Source of the DNA: Chengkuizengella sediminis
Lineage (GTDB): Bacteria; Bacillota; Bacilli; Paenibacillales; KCTC-33759
DNA: 64,000 nt
NCBI RefSeq assembly: GCF_010078385.1
Contig: NZ_SIJC01000001.1
Coordinates: 124,001 to 188,000 of the forward strand
Reading direction: 5' to 3'
Shown: in pieces, positions 24,910 to 33,768 of the stretch
How positions within the stretch are numbered: the stretch's first letter is position 1
Layout of the letters: the number at the start of each line of letters is the position of its first letter
Notes under the pieces: generated by a model
Told to the model about the DNA's origin: nothing
Databases searched by the model: none
Seen by the model: the letters and a program-made list of their open reading frames with translations, nothing else
Made by a program: the position numbers and the translations under genes

Positions 24910-24951
24910 CTAAAAGTTTAATGCATGGGGATAAGGCAACAGCAACAGCAT
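24910..24951 (-). promoter_or_regulatory. Leader element of MFS copy 1, able to encode the peptide MLLLLPYPHALNF
   Basis: An ATG at 24951 opens 13 codons (MLLLLPYPHALNF) ending at TAG, 39 bases before the MFS start. The gene-strand segment CTGTTGCTGTTGCC...ATCCCCATG is conserved in the leader of MFS copy 2, where the frame reads LLLSPHPDDLHFL. There is no ribosome binding site before the ATG, so conservation may reflect RNA structure instead of, or as well as, a leader peptide. Confidence 0.45.
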
Positions 24952-24976
24952 ATATTTATTGATTTTCAATTTAAAA

Positions 24977-25010
24977 TGTCCATAGGTGGGGTTAACCCCA
25001 CCTATGGACA
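24977..25010 (-). terminator. Perfect 34-base palindrome in the leader of MFS copy 1
   Basis: TGTCCATAGGTGGGGTT is followed directly by its exact reverse complement, giving a 17-bp palindrome centred on TTAA. On the minus strand it is followed by TTTT. It can end the upstream MerR-methyltransferase transcript or attenuate the MFS gene. Its core GGGTTAACCC recurs in the leader of copy 2. Confidence 0.65.
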
Positions 25011-25077
25011 TACAGCAGCTCAGTTAGGAACACACTACTTATATTTTAAATTGTTAAATAAGTAAAACCCACTAATC

Positions 25078-26334
25078 TTAGCGATTAGAGGGTGCTTTTT
25101 TCCCAGCATAACAATAAGAAAATACTTTTTCTCCTTCAACAAAATAACTTTCATATTTATCCTCAGGTTTTATTTCATCATCAAAGATGATATCATCGAT
25201 CGTTTCATATTGAAGTATTTTCATTTGTTTTTCCATTTCTGAAAATGTAAACAAATGTCTTTGTTTTAGCTGATGTACAATACTATTTTCTATGAAGTTT
25301 TTAAACAACATATAAGTCCCAAATATATTGCAGTTTTCCTTTAAATAATGATCAGTTTCTTTTAATAAAAAAGTGTCATGTTCAAAGTTATAATTCGTGG
25401 TCCCTCCAAGATCAAATAAATAATCTATACTTTTATTTTTAATAGGGGTATTTAAAAAGTCAGAGCAAATAAATAGTATGTTTTTCGTTTGATCACTTGT
25501 TTCCAATGTATTTTTCACATATTGCAAACATTCATATTGATGGTCTACAGCAATGTAAAAGGAATCTTCTGGAATGATTTCATAAACATGTCTTAGCAAT
25601 AAACCTATACCTGTACCAAGCTCCAAAATATTTTTATTTACCATTTCATTAGGGTCTATTTTCTTATACATCCAATCTAAACATTTATACATTTGATCTA
25701 TAAGATTGCCATCTACCGTATGAATATAGTCTGATATGATATCCTTAGTTATACATATTTGGTCATTTTCTTTCCTTATTTTCAGCTTTTCATATTGATC
25801 TTCTGTACATAAAATACCTTCTTCAATGAAATATTGATTCCCACAGACACATTTTAAACTCCCATTTAATAATTGATTATTTTCAATCTCTGCATTTTTT
25901 ACATTTAAATTACTTCGACATTGATGGCATACCATCAGAGAAAGCGCTGATAAAGGTATACCTAGTTTTGAACGTTTTTCCCTTCGACTTTGATTCAACT
26001 CTATTTCAGTTTGAAGGTATTGTTTTGTTTCTTCATATTTTTTTATTTTATTTTCAATTTCTTTATATTTATTATCAAATAAAGTTGTATAATATTCAAA
26101 TTGCTGAAAGGGCGATAATATTCCAAGACGTTTGTATCTAAAAATAGTTTGTATTTCGTGTAATGTAAACCCAAGTTTTTTAAAGTAAAGTATATCTTTT
26201 AAATCTTGGTGGCAAGTATCTTCAAAGTAATATTTCCCCCCCACCTTTTCAGCGATGATCAATCCCATGTCCATGTAATGTCTAATGCTGTCTACACTTA
26301 TATCATTCTTTTTTGAAAATTCTCCTATTTTCAT
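25078..26334 (-). CDS. MerR regulator fused to a Trm112-like zinc ribbon and a SAM methyltransferase, copy 1
   Basis: The 418-residue protein has three parts. Residues 1-70 are a MerR winged-helix (MKIGEFSKKNDISVDSIRHYMDMGLI) and 75-125 a coiled dimerisation helix. Residues about 133-175 form a zinc ribbon (VCHQCRSNL ... LKCVCGNQYFIEEGIL) like Trm112/UPF0434. From about 225 there is a class I methyltransferase with ILELGTGIGLLLRHVY (motif I), AVDHQYECL and ICSDFLNTPIKNKSIDYLFDLGG. It could sense a drug, modify the drug or rRNA, and regulate the exporters beside it; none of this is shown. GGTGATA precedes the ATG. It lies 69 bases after MFS copy 2. Confidence 0.8.
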   Translation of the reverse strand: MKIGEFSKKNDISVDSIRHYMDMGLIIAEKVGGKYYFEDTCHQDLKDILYFKKLGFTLHEIQTIFRYKRLGILSPFQQFEYYTTLFDNKYKEIENKIKKYEETKQYLQTEIELNQSRREKRSKLGIPLSALSLMVCHQCRSNLNVKNAEIENNQLLNGSLKCVCGNQYFIEEGILCTEDQYEKLKIRKENDQICITKDIISDYIHTVDGNLIDQMYKCLDWMYKKIDPNEMVNKNILELGTGIGLLLRHVYEIIPEDSFYIAVDHQYECLQYVKNTLETSDQTKNILFICSDFLNTPIKNKSIDYLFDLGGTTNYNFEHDTFLLKETDHYLKENCNIFGTYMLFKNFIENSIVHQLKQRHLFTFSEMEKQMKILQYETIDDIIFDDEIKPEDKYESYFVEGEKVFSYCYAGKKAPSNR

Positions 26335-26403
26335 TCATATCACCTTAATTTCTTATTTGATCATTTTCAAACATATCCATAACTTCATCATCATTGTTTT
26401 TAT

Positions 26404-27693
26404 TTAAGCTTGTTGTGATCCTAATGAAGTCTTTTTCACGTTTTGAACGTAATATCTCAAACTTATCAGCAACAATAATACTCCCCCAACTAAAGTTAAC
26501 CAAAAAGCAGGAAAGACATTTAACAAGCTGCCCGATATGAGCATAGCAAACGGTACAAACGCTTTCACTAATGTCACTGTAACACTAAGAACTCTACCTC
26601 TTAATTCATCTGGAATCATTTTTTGTAACAAGGTCAACACAGGGATGTCAACAAAAGAAATAACAATCCCAAATGTCGCATGAATCAAAACATAATAAAT
26701 CGTGTAAAACATTTTAAATTCATTACTAATCATTAATATTGGTACACCTAATAAGAAAATTAACACAGATGAAATCATCGTCATTAAAATTAATAGTTTA
26801 TTGTATTCCATTAACTTCTCACTAAATTTACCTACAATAATTGCCCCCAATAACATACCGATTGGAAAAGCACCCTCAATGATACCAAAGGAGAAATCAC
26901 TTAGTTCCAACACATTAATAATGATATAGGGTATAGGGATTTGAACTGAAAACGTATATAGAATATTGATGAGTATGAATAACCCTAGAACTCCAGTTAA
27001 TTGTTTTTGACTGATTAAATATAAGAAACCTTCTTTCATATCTTTGAAGATTCTTGTTTTCTCTTTTTTAACTTCTTTCGTGTCATCAACAGTACTGAAG
27101 TTAAAATTAATAAGAAGTTCAGATAAACTTGAAACAAGGAAAGATATTGCATTGATTAAAATGAATAATTTAATGTCCATAAAAGCAAATACTAAACCGC
27201 CTATCATGGGGCCCAAAATAAAAGAACTTGAAGAAATCATTTGCGTTAAAGCATTCACTTTCATTAAATTCTTTTCAAGTACGACATTTGGCTTTGCAGA
27301 TTCTAAACAAACAAAAAATAATGTACTAAGGATGTTCAATATCAGTGTAACGGTGTAAATCCAGATTAAATTGAATTGTACAAAACTGACAAAAAATAAA
27401 AGCAGCAGCACCGCTCCACTTAATAAATCTGAGCCTACAATAATCATTTTACGATTTAATCTGTCTGTTAATACTCCAGCAATAGGTCCTAATATGATCG
27501 TTGGTAAAATAGATAGTACTAAATTTGTAGCAAAGGATAATCCAGATCCTGTTACCGTTAAGATGTATAAACTGATTGCAAAAGAATAAATCGATGTGCC
27601 AAACATTGAAACAAATTGACCTGATCCTAATAATAGAATATTTTTTAGATCAGATTTTGGATCTCTTAATGATTTAATTACATTCACTTTCAT
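26404..27693 (-). CDS. MFS drug-efflux-type transporter, copy 2
   Basis: A 429-residue paralogue of the transporter at 23584-24870, with the same N-terminus (IKSLRDPKSDLKNILLLGSGQFVSMFGTSIYSF), motif A GVLTDRLNRKMIIVG and MIPDELRGRVLSV. The greatest divergence lies in the central cytoplasmic loop (about 190-220). The start is set at an ATG after AAGGAGG; an upstream TTG in frame would place this box inside the gene. It is followed closely by MerR-methyltransferase copy 1, so exporter and regulator are probably one transcript. The leader upstream is 229 bases long and structured. Confidence 0.86.
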   Translation of the reverse strand: MKVNVIKSLRDPKSDLKNILLLGSGQFVSMFGTSIYSFAISLYILTVTGSGLSFATNLVLSILPTIILGPIAGVLTDRLNRKMIIVGSDLLSGAVLLLLFFVSFVQFNLIWIYTVTLILNILSTLFFVCLESAKPNVVLEKNLMKVNALTQMISSSSFILGPMIGGLVFAFMDIKLFILINAISFLVSSLSELLINFNFSTVDDTKEVKKEKTRIFKDMKEGFLYLISQKQLTGVLGLFILINILYTFSVQIPIPYIIINVLELSDFSFGIIEGAFPIGMLLGAIIVGKFSEKLMEYNKLLILMTMISSVLIFLLGVPILMISNEFKMFYTIYYVLIHATFGIVISFVDIPVLTLLQKMIPDELRGRVLSVTVTLVKAFVPFAMLISGSLLNVFPAFWLTLVGGVLLLLISLRYYVQNVKKTSLGSQQA

Positions 27694-27721
27694 ATTGTTG
27701 TCCTCCTTCAAATTACAAGTA

Positions 27722-27782
27722 AAGTACTATGTGAAAATAATGAACATTTAATCACATTTTGAATGTATTTTTTCCAGTACTT
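27722..27782 (-). promoter_or_regulatory. Nested stem structure in the leader of MFS copy 2
   Basis: Two nested inverted repeats occur: an outer pair AAGTACT (27722-27728) with AGTACTT (27776-27782), and an inner pair ATGTGA (27729-27734) with TCACAT (27752-27757). Together they form a bulged hairpin just before the ribosome binding site. Copy 1 has no clear equivalent. Confidence 0.4.
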
Positions 27783-27788
27783 AACTCT

Positions 27789-27830
27789 TCATAAAAAGTG
27801 TAAATCATCGGGATGGGGCGACAACAACAG
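27789..27830 (-). promoter_or_regulatory. Leader element of MFS copy 2 related to that of copy 1
   Basis: The gene strand reads CTGTTGTTGTCGCC..ATCCCGATG, matching the copy 1 element, and in frame gives LLLSPHPDDLHFL followed by TGA, with TTG as a possible start. Both elements share the pattern L-L-L-x-P-x-P-x-x-L-x-F. It lies about 95 bases before the MFS start. Confidence 0.45.
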
Positions 27831-27851
27831 GTAAATTTAATTCTAAATTTT

Positions 27852-27885
27852 AAAAAAAATCGTTCATGATCGGGTTAACCCAATC
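27852..27885 (-). terminator. GGGTTAACCC-centred hairpin with T run in the leader of MFS copy 2
   Basis: On the minus strand GATTGGGTTAACCCGATC forms a 9-bp stem with one G-T pair, and a run of eight T residues starts eight bases later. It lies between the alpha/beta hydrolase and MFS copy 2 and could terminate the first or attenuate the second. Confidence 0.5.
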
Positions 27886-27922
27886 TTAAGAGGTCTTCAT
27901 TTATAAGGAAATGAAGTAAGTA

Positions 27923-28633
27923 TTATTTAGATTGGTTAATAAACTCTTCTAATACATGAGTATATATTTGTGGTTGTTCTGAGTGCACTAGATGAGAAGC
28001 AAAAGGAATGATAGAAATATGTATTTTATCATTCCTTCTTGGATAAATCATCGCACCATTTATTTCATTTTTATTTCCTTCACCTACCATAAACAATACA
28101 GGAAAATTAAAGTTTCCTACATTTTTTGTTTCTTCAAATGGATACCATTCTTCGTTATGTGCCATATAAATAAACTGCTTCCAATCAGATGCGTGAATGT
28201 TGTCAAAGTGGGCTACGATTTGTTTGTTTTGTAAAATTTGAGTTTGTTTTTCAACTTGCTCATTGTGAATCTTTATCCAATCATCAGGTTTTTCAGGCAT
28301 GATTCCAGAAATGGTCAGAGTTTTAACTTTCTCGGGATACTTATTTGCAAATTTTAATGCCACTAAAGCTCCTAGAGAGCAGCCAACTATATGAACGTTT
28401 GAAAGATTATAATAGTGAATAGTTTCTAATAAATCCATTGCGCTTTCTTCGAAATAATTTGAAAAATTATGTTCAATAGACTTACCATGTCCTCTTAAAT
28501 CTGGAAGAACGACTTTATAATTTTGCTTAAAATAGTCTCTTTGATGTTCAAAGTCAGTTAACCCTGTTTGCAGACCTGTATGTAAAAATAAAATCGGTTC
28601 ACCATCACCATAAATTTCAGTATGTAATAACAA
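27923..28633 (-). CDS. Alpha/beta hydrolase
   Basis: A 236-residue single-domain alpha/beta hydrolase. The oxyanion segment is ILFLHTGLQTGLTDFEHQ, the nucleophile elbow GCSLGALVAL (Gly-x-Ser-x-Gly), and the C-terminal catalytic His is in PFASHLVHSEQPQIY. DLRGHGKS before the elbow is typical of the family. The start is a TTG with GGGGGGA four bases upstream. It sits between the APH-type kinase and MFS copy 2 on the same strand. It might hydrolyse a drug ester or lactone in keeping with its neighbours, but the substrate is unknown. Confidence 0.83.
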   Translation of the reverse strand: MLLHTEIYGDGEPILFLHTGLQTGLTDFEHQRDYFKQNYKVVLPDLRGHGKSIEHNFSNYFEESAMDLLETIHYYNLSNVHIVGCSLGALVALKFANKYPEKVKTLTISGIMPEKPDDWIKIHNEQVEKQTQILQNKQIVAHFDNIHASDWKQFIYMAHNEEWYPFEETKNVGNFNFPVLFMVGEGNKNEINGAMIYPRRNDKIHISIIPFASHLVHSEQPQIYTHVLEEFINQSK

Positions 28634-28705
28634 TGAAATCCCCCCCTGTATTAAACAAGTAAATTGATTTTTTTGATTAAAAATATGTTGATGATTGTAT
28701 TTACA

Positions 28706-29518
28706 TCATATTGTTTTTAAGATTTGATCATACAGCATTTGTTTTTCCTCATCTGGTATCCCTTCCGCTAATCTGGCAGCTGCAATCGGGACCTCCCATT
28801 TATGAATATCATTTATGGAATCCCCAGATAAGGATAAATAAGTTTTCAAATATTGCCTATAAAATTGTTTCTTGCCAACCTCATCAAAAAACTTCAATTG
28901 CAATGAAAGGTGTGCTGGTATAGTACCGTATTTTAACAAAAGAAATGTTCTTGTTACATCTGCTAGATGATGTCCTCTACTTGCGTTATTCCAATCAATA
29001 ATTTTTACATTGGTTGGTGTAATCATCACATTATCAGGATGGTAATCCCCATGACAAATCACGTTTCCATTCGGTAACTGATGAAGATAGTGGATGATTT
29101 TTTCTTTTTGACGGTCATCAATTAGATCCGCTCCTTGAATAAAACGTTCTAATATTTCTTTTTGATCAGGCAGTTCATGACTACTAGTTTGATGAATAGA
29201 ATACTGCAATTGAGCCATCTGCCTAGCCATGCTTTTCATTTTCATAGGTTGACTAGATAATGTTTGGAACATTGTTTTACCATCTATTTTTTCATATACA
29301 ATGCCTTTCCTATCATTTATATCAACCATTTCTGATACAGACGGTACATCTAATCCACTCTCTTGTACGATTTTACTTTGATTGTATTCATCGATTATGC
29401 TCTGTTCACCTATATTATTTTTAAATAATTTTAAAACTTGATTCTCCCCATATTCATAAATATCAGCAGTTCTTCCCTGACCTATCATTTTTTCTATGTT
29501 TCTATCATTTTTATTCAA
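28706..29518 (-). CDS. APH-family phosphotransferase in the MerR/MFS cluster
   Basis: A 270-residue kinase-fold protein with a glycine-rich N-lobe start (MIGQGRTADIYEYGENQVLKLFK, including the ATP-binding Lys), the catalytic loop VICHGDYHPDNVMI and the metal-binding VKIIDWNNASRGHHLADVTRT. The pattern is that of the APH/choline-kinase superfamily and differs from the kinase at 11622, so the two are not recent duplicates. It lies 59 bases after MerR-methyltransferase copy 2. A TTG start preceded by GGATGAAG is likely. Drug phosphorylation is plausible in this setting but not shown. Confidence 0.83.
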   Translation of the reverse strand: MNKNDRNIEKMIGQGRTADIYEYGENQVLKLFKNNIGEQSIIDEYNQSKIVQESGLDVPSVSEMVDINDRKGIVYEKIDGKTMFQTLSSQPMKMKSMARQMAQLQYSIHQTSSHELPDQKEILERFIQGADLIDDRQKEKIIHYLHQLPNGNVICHGDYHPDNVMITPTNVKIIDWNNASRGHHLADVTRTFLLLKYGTIPAHLSLQLKFFDEVGKKQFYRQYLKTYLSLSGDSINDIHKWEVPIAAARLAEGIPDEEKQMLYDQILKTI

Positions 29519-29577
29519 ATTTCTTCATCCAATCCGTTTATTATTTAAAATTAGATAGACTTTTAGAATATAACTGG

Positions 29578-30828
29578 TTAACCTAATTTTTTCCCTATGT
29601 ACATATAGCTATAGACTTTTTCACCTTCAAAAATATTAATTTCATACTTACCAGGTGTTTTATCAGAATAAATAATTGATTCATTAAATATAGGATCATA
29701 ATTCAATTTATTGATCTCATCTTTAATATTTTCAATTTGAAAGTATTTTCTAAAAGGCTCTTCGATTGTATTATTTTGCACGTGAAAGTTGCTATAGTAT
29801 ATATATGATCCTACTAAATAACTTTTACTTTTCAAATAATGCTGGATTTCTTTCAGTAAAAACGATTCGTGATTACTATTATAAGTTGAAGTACCCGTAT
29901 CAATTAAATAATCTATAGATTGATTTTTAATCGGGATGTTTAAAAAGTCAGAACAAATAAATAGGATGTTTTTTCTTATATTATAAGTTTCTAGAATACT
30001 CTTTAATACTTGATGTCTTTGATAATCGTGATCAACTGCAATATATAGTGTTTTATTTGGAAGTGAATCATATATATGTCTTAGTGAAAAACCTAATCCT
30101 GTTCCTAAATGTAACATTGTTTTGTTTTTAAGATCATTCAGATCTAATTTTTTAAAGGTTATATCAATTGTTTTTAATATATTATTAATAAATTCATCAT
30201 CTGTTTCTTTAATATATTCAGATAAAAAATGGCTGAAATCATTCATAACTTGATCTTGTTTTTGAAGATGGTTCGAGTCTCCGACTGTATCAGAACTAAA
30301 CAGTATGCCATCCTTAATAATATATTGTTCGTCACATTCACAATGCAACGTTCCATTTAATATTTGATTGTATTGTATATCTCCATTAGAAATACTTAAT
30401 TCTGAGCTACACTTCTTACATTCAAAAAGAGATAAAGCGGAAAAAGGAATACCGATTTGTTGATACTTATGGTCATCTGAGTTATGTAATCTTACAATTT
30501 CATTCTTCAGTTTTTGTTTAGCATTCTGATATTGATTGATTTTTAACTCAATTTCTTCATACTTCTCTTCGAACAATCTCTTATAATATTGATTATTTTG
30601 TAATGCTGATAATTTGCCTAGTCTTTTATATTGAAAAATCTTTTTGATTTCATTTAAAGTAAATTCTAAGTCTTTCAAATAAATAATATCTTGAATATCC
30701 TCATTACATTTGTCATCAAATTGATATTGCCCTGTCCTTTTTTCAGGAATGATTAATCCTATCTCCATATAATGTCTAACTGTATCAATGCTGACATTAT
30801 TGTTTTTAGCGAATTGTCCTATTTTCAA
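29578..30828 (-). CDS. MerR regulator fused to a Trm112-like zinc ribbon and a SAM methyltransferase, copy 2
   Basis: A 416-residue paralogue of the protein at 25078, with the same three parts: MerR domain (MKIGQFAKNNNVSIDTVRHYMEIGLI), zinc ribbon (FECKKCSSEL ... LHCECDEQYIIKDGIL, with four Cys kept) and methyltransferase (MLHLGTGLGFSLRHIYDSL; AVDHDYQRHQVL; ICSDFLNIPIKNQSIDYLIDTGT). The C-terminal 100 residues are the least conserved. The start is a TTG five bases after GGTGAT. It is the first gene of the minus-strand series 30828-23584, with a TATAAT about 20 bases before the ribosome binding site, so it may be autoregulated. Confidence 0.8.
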   Translation of the reverse strand: MKIGQFAKNNNVSIDTVRHYMEIGLIIPEKRTGQYQFDDKCNEDIQDIIYLKDLEFTLNEIKKIFQYKRLGKLSALQNNQYYKRLFEEKYEEIELKINQYQNAKQKLKNEIVRLHNSDDHKYQQIGIPFSALSLFECKKCSSELSISNGDIQYNQILNGTLHCECDEQYIIKDGILFSSDTVGDSNHLQKQDQVMNDFSHFLSEYIKETDDEFINNILKTIDITFKKLDLNDLKNKTMLHLGTGLGFSLRHIYDSLPNKTLYIAVDHDYQRHQVLKSILETYNIRKNILFICSDFLNIPIKNQSIDYLIDTGTSTYNSNHESFLLKEIQHYLKSKSYLVGSYIYYSNFHVQNNTIEEPFRKYFQIENIKDEINKLNYDPIFNESIIYSDKTPGKYEINIFEGEKVYSYMYIGKKLG

Positions 30829-30925
30829 AATGTATCACCTTGAAATCGTATTTTGGTCTATTATACCACTCATATACGTTACTGTTTTTTGAATTTTTAT
30901 TTGATTTAAACTGATTCTGAGAAAA

Positions 30926-30959
30926 GAAAAAACCAGGAAACTTTGCTTCCTGATTTTTT
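30926..30959. terminator. Terminator between thiolase and the MerR/MFS cluster
   Basis: CAGGAA (30934-30939) pairs with TTCCTG (30947-30952) around a seven-base loop, with A and T runs on both sides. It ends the thiolase transcript on the minus strand. Confidence 0.78.
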
Positions 30960-30966
30960 GCTCCAT

Positions 30967-32145
30967 TTAACCATTTGTTTCTAAAAATAAAGAAGTCCCC
31001 ATGCCTCCACCTACACAAAGGGAGGCAATCCCCTTTTTCAATTCTTGCCTTTTTAATTCATGTACAAGACTTGTAACGATTCTTGCACCGGTACAACCAA
31101 TAGGATGTCCTAAACTAATGCCACTGCCATTTACATTTGTTTTATTTCGATCTAATCCTAATTCTTTTTCTACAGCTAAATATTGAGCTGCAAATGCTTC
31201 ATTAATTTCAATTAAATCTGCTTCCTCTAAAGACCAATCTACTTTTGCTAAGCCTTTCTGAATTGCAGGTACAGGTCCACGGCCCATCAGTTTTGGATCT
31301 ACTCCAGCTATTTGAAATCCGACTATTCTTGCTAGAGGGGTCAGACCTCTTTCTAAAGCAAGTTCTTCATCCATAAGTACAAGAGCAGCAGCGCCATCAT
31401 TTAATCCTGATGAATTACCTGCAGTCACGGTTCCATTATCACGAAAAGCCGGCTTTAATTTCATCAGATTTTCTATCGTAATATTTTCACGTGGGTGTTC
31501 ATCTTTTGTAACTATCGTTTCACGTTTTCGACTCTTGACCTTGATTGGTACAATTTGAGAATCAAAATACCCATTATTAATTGCATGAAATGCTCTTTGA
31601 TGACTAAGCAATGATATCTCATCTTGTTCTTCACGTGTAATGTTATGCATATCTACCAAGTTTTCTGCTGTTTCACCCATCATAATATGATGGATTGGGT
31701 CCTCTAATATTTCCCAAACACTATCTGATATTTTCCCATGTTGTAATCTTTTTCCCCATCTATGTTCATGGAGCACATATGGACTAGAGCTCATTGCTTC
31801 TACACCACCGGCGACAACGGTATCTGATAACCCAGTTTGAATCTGTAAGGCAGCAGAAATAATGGCTTGCATACCTGATGAGCATTGACGTTGAATTGTG
31901 AAACCTGTAGTTGTGTCTGGAAATCCAGCTATTAGGCTCGCAGTTCTTGCAATATTGGGCATATCTGTTCTTTGAATACAATGTCCTAAAATAATTTCAT
32001 TTACTTCTTCCTTATGAATGTTACTCCTTTTAACCGCTTCTTGTAATACAGGTACTACTAAATCTATAGGACTCAGTTCTTTAAAAACACCCCCAAATGT
32101 TCCAATAGGCGTTCGCACAGCTGATACAATCACTACATTTCTCAT
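30967..32145 (-). CDS. Acetyl-CoA acetyltransferase (thiolase)
   Basis: A 392-residue thiolase. The nucleophile Cys lies in [12 protein letters not shown], followed by the catalytic His and Cys motifs [18 protein letters not shown] and [13 protein letters not shown]. It condenses or cleaves acetoacetyl-CoA. It is the last gene of the operon scoA-scoB-thiolase, 26 bases after scoB, which suits degradation of acetoacetate: CoA is transferred from succinyl-CoA, then acetoacetyl-CoA is cleaved to two acetyl-CoA. GAGGGGG precedes the ATG. Confidence 0.93.
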   Translation of the reverse strand: MRNVVIVSAVRTPIGTFGGVFKELSPIDLVVPVLQEAVKRSNIHKEEVNEIILGHCIQRTDMPNIARTASLIAGFPDTTTGFTIQRQCSSGMQAIISAALQIQTGLSDTVVAGGVEAMSSSPYVLHEHRWGKRLQHGKISDSVWEILEDPIHHIMMGETAENLVDMHNITREEQDEISLLSHQRAFHAINNGYFDSQIVPIKVKSRKRETIVTKDEHPRENITIENLMKLKPAFRDNGTVTAGNSSGLNDGAAALVLMDEELALERGLTPLARIVGFQIAGVDPKLMGRGPVPAIQKGLAKVDWSLEEADLIEINEAFAAQYLAVEKELGLDRNKTNVNGSGISLGHPIGCTGARIVTSLVHELKRQELKKGIASLCVGGGMGTSLFLETNG

Positions 32146-32171
32146 GTTTATCCCCCTCAGGTCAGGAAAGA

Positions 32172-32831
32172 TTATTGTCTAAGTAAAGTTTCCTCTATGA
32201 TTAGATTAGGTTCTGTTGCAGCCTGGATCTCTGATATAGAACTACCATCCAAGATTTCTACAAGCTTTAACCCATTATCGGTTACATCAAGAACAGCACG
32301 CTCCGTAATAATTCTATCCACTACACCTTTACCTGTAAGTGGGAGCGCACACTGATTTACAATTTTATGCTTGCCACTTTTACTAAGATGCTCCATAATA
32401 ACGATGATTCTTTTTGCACCATGGACTAAATCCATTGCTCCTCCCATTCCTTTAATCATCTTTCCAGGTATCATCCAATTTGCTAAATCTCCATTCTTAG
32501 AGACCTCCATACCGCCAAGAATAGCGATATCAATATGCCCACCTCGAATCATTCCGAAAGATTCTGCACTATCAAAAAAAGCAGCACCTTGAATCGCTGT
32601 TACCGTTTCTTTTCCAGCGTTGATGAGATCTGGATCTAGTTCATCTTCGGTCGGAAACGGACCTATTCCCAATAATCCGTTTTCAGATTGAAGAACAACC
32701 TGCTTATCTTTTTGTAAATAATTTGCAACCAACGTAGGCATACCAATTCCTAAGTTTACATAGAAACCGCTTTCAATTTCTTGCTCTGCTCTTCTAGCAA
32801 TGGTCTCACGAATAAGATGTTTATCAGACAT
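32172..32831 (-). CDS. scoB: 3-oxoacid CoA-transferase subunit B
   Basis: The 219-residue beta subunit of a succinyl-CoA:3-ketoacid CoA-transferase. The catalytic Glu lies in VVLQSENGLLGIGPFP, and VNLGIGMPTLVANYL, GGHIDIAILGGMEVS and GKMIKGMGGAMDLVHGAKRI are family motifs. It pairs with the subunit A encoded 13 bases upstream. AAAGGAGAG precedes the ATG. Confidence 0.93.
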   Translation of the reverse strand: MSDKHLIRETIARRAEQEIESGFYVNLGIGMPTLVANYLQKDKQVVLQSENGLLGIGPFPTEDELDPDLINAGKETVTAIQGAAFFDSAESFGMIRGGHIDIAILGGMEVSKNGDLANWMIPGKMIKGMGGAMDLVHGAKRIIVIMEHLSKSGKHKIVNQCALPLTGKGVVDRIITERAVLDVTDNGLKLVEILDGSSISEIQAATEPNLIIEETLLRQ

Positions 32832-32844
32832 GTTCTTCTCTCCT

Positions 32845-33537
32845 TTATATTTGTTTCATTGTTTTTCTTTCAATTCGTTTTTCTTGATGCCCAACAATTA
32901 TATTTTGCACATAAACACCCGGTGTGTGAATTTGATCAGGCTCTATTTGTCCTATTTCTACTAATTCTTCTAATTCTGCAATGGTTGTTTTTCCTGCCGC
33001 AGCAATCATGGGATTAAAGTTTCTAGCCGTTTTATTATAAACTAGGTTCCCCATTTTATCGCCTTTAATGGCTCTGACTAAACTGTAGTCAGCAGTTAAA
33101 GCGGCCTCTAACAAGTATTCTTTTCCATTAAATTCTCTTACTTCCTTACCTTCAGCTATGGATGTTCCTACTCCAGCAGGAGTATAAAAAGCTGGTATCC
33201 CTGCTCCACCTGCACGAATTCGTTCTGCTAACGTACCTTGAGGAATTAGTTCAATTTCTATTTCTCCAGCTAACACTTGGCGTTCAAATTCTTTGTTTTC
33301 TCCCACGTATGAACCTACCATTTTTTTAATCTGTTTATTTTTCAAGAGCAGTCCTAATCCCCAATCATCAACACCACAGTTGTTAGATATAATTGTTAAA
33401 TCCTTCACTCCTGTTTCAACTAAAGCTAATAATAAGTTTTCAGGAATGCCAACTAATCCAAATCCACCTACCATAAGCGTTGAACCATCATGAATGTTCT
33501 TAACTGCATCTTGAAAAGAAGAGTGTATTTGCTTCAT
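32845..33537 (-). CDS. scoA: 3-oxoacid CoA-transferase subunit A
   Basis: The 230-residue alpha subunit of the CoA-transferase. [21 protein letters not shown] is the glycine-rich CoA-binding start of the family, and [15 protein letters not shown] and [22 protein letters not shown] are also diagnostic. The frame runs 17 codons further upstream, but AAGGAGG nine bases before the ATG at 33537 supports the shorter form. It is the first gene of the operon with scoB and the thiolase. Confidence 0.93.
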   Translation of the reverse strand: MKQIHSSFQDAVKNIHDGSTLMVGGFGLVGIPENLLLALVETGVKDLTIISNNCGVDDWGLGLLLKNKQIKKMVGSYVGENKEFERQVLAGEIEIELIPQGTLAERIRAGGAGIPAFYTPAGVGTSIAEGKEVREFNGKEYLLEAALTADYSLVRAIKGDKMGNLVYNKTARNFNPMIAAAGKTTIAELEELVEIGQIEPDQIHTPGVYVQNIIVGHQEKRIERKTMKQI

Positions 33538-33679
33538 TTCATATGACCTCCTTAGATATACTGATATAACTACTTGAAGATTTGTCAAACTTTATGACAG
33601 AAAGATTACATAAATAAGATATGGTTTCTAAAAAAGATTATTCCGATATATCCTTGAACTGTATATGTAATCCCCCTCT

Positions 33680-33715
33680 AAAAAAAATCCTGTTTTAATT
33701 ATTATAAAACAGGAT
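33680..33715 (-). terminator. Terminator after the YqjZ-like gene
   Basis: ATCCTGTTTTA (33687-33697) and TAAAACAGGAT (33705-33715) form a perfect 11-bp stem with a seven-base loop, followed on the minus strand by a run of T residues. Confidence 0.85.
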
Positions 33716-33768
33716 CAAAGAGCTTGCTAGGGTAAAAAAATAAATGCATATAATTAGTCTTGAAGAAA

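Noticed and set aside
28706-29518. The two APH-type kinases as a recent duplication
   Set aside because: Apart from the catalytic loop motifs the sequences are clearly different, so they belong to different subgroups.
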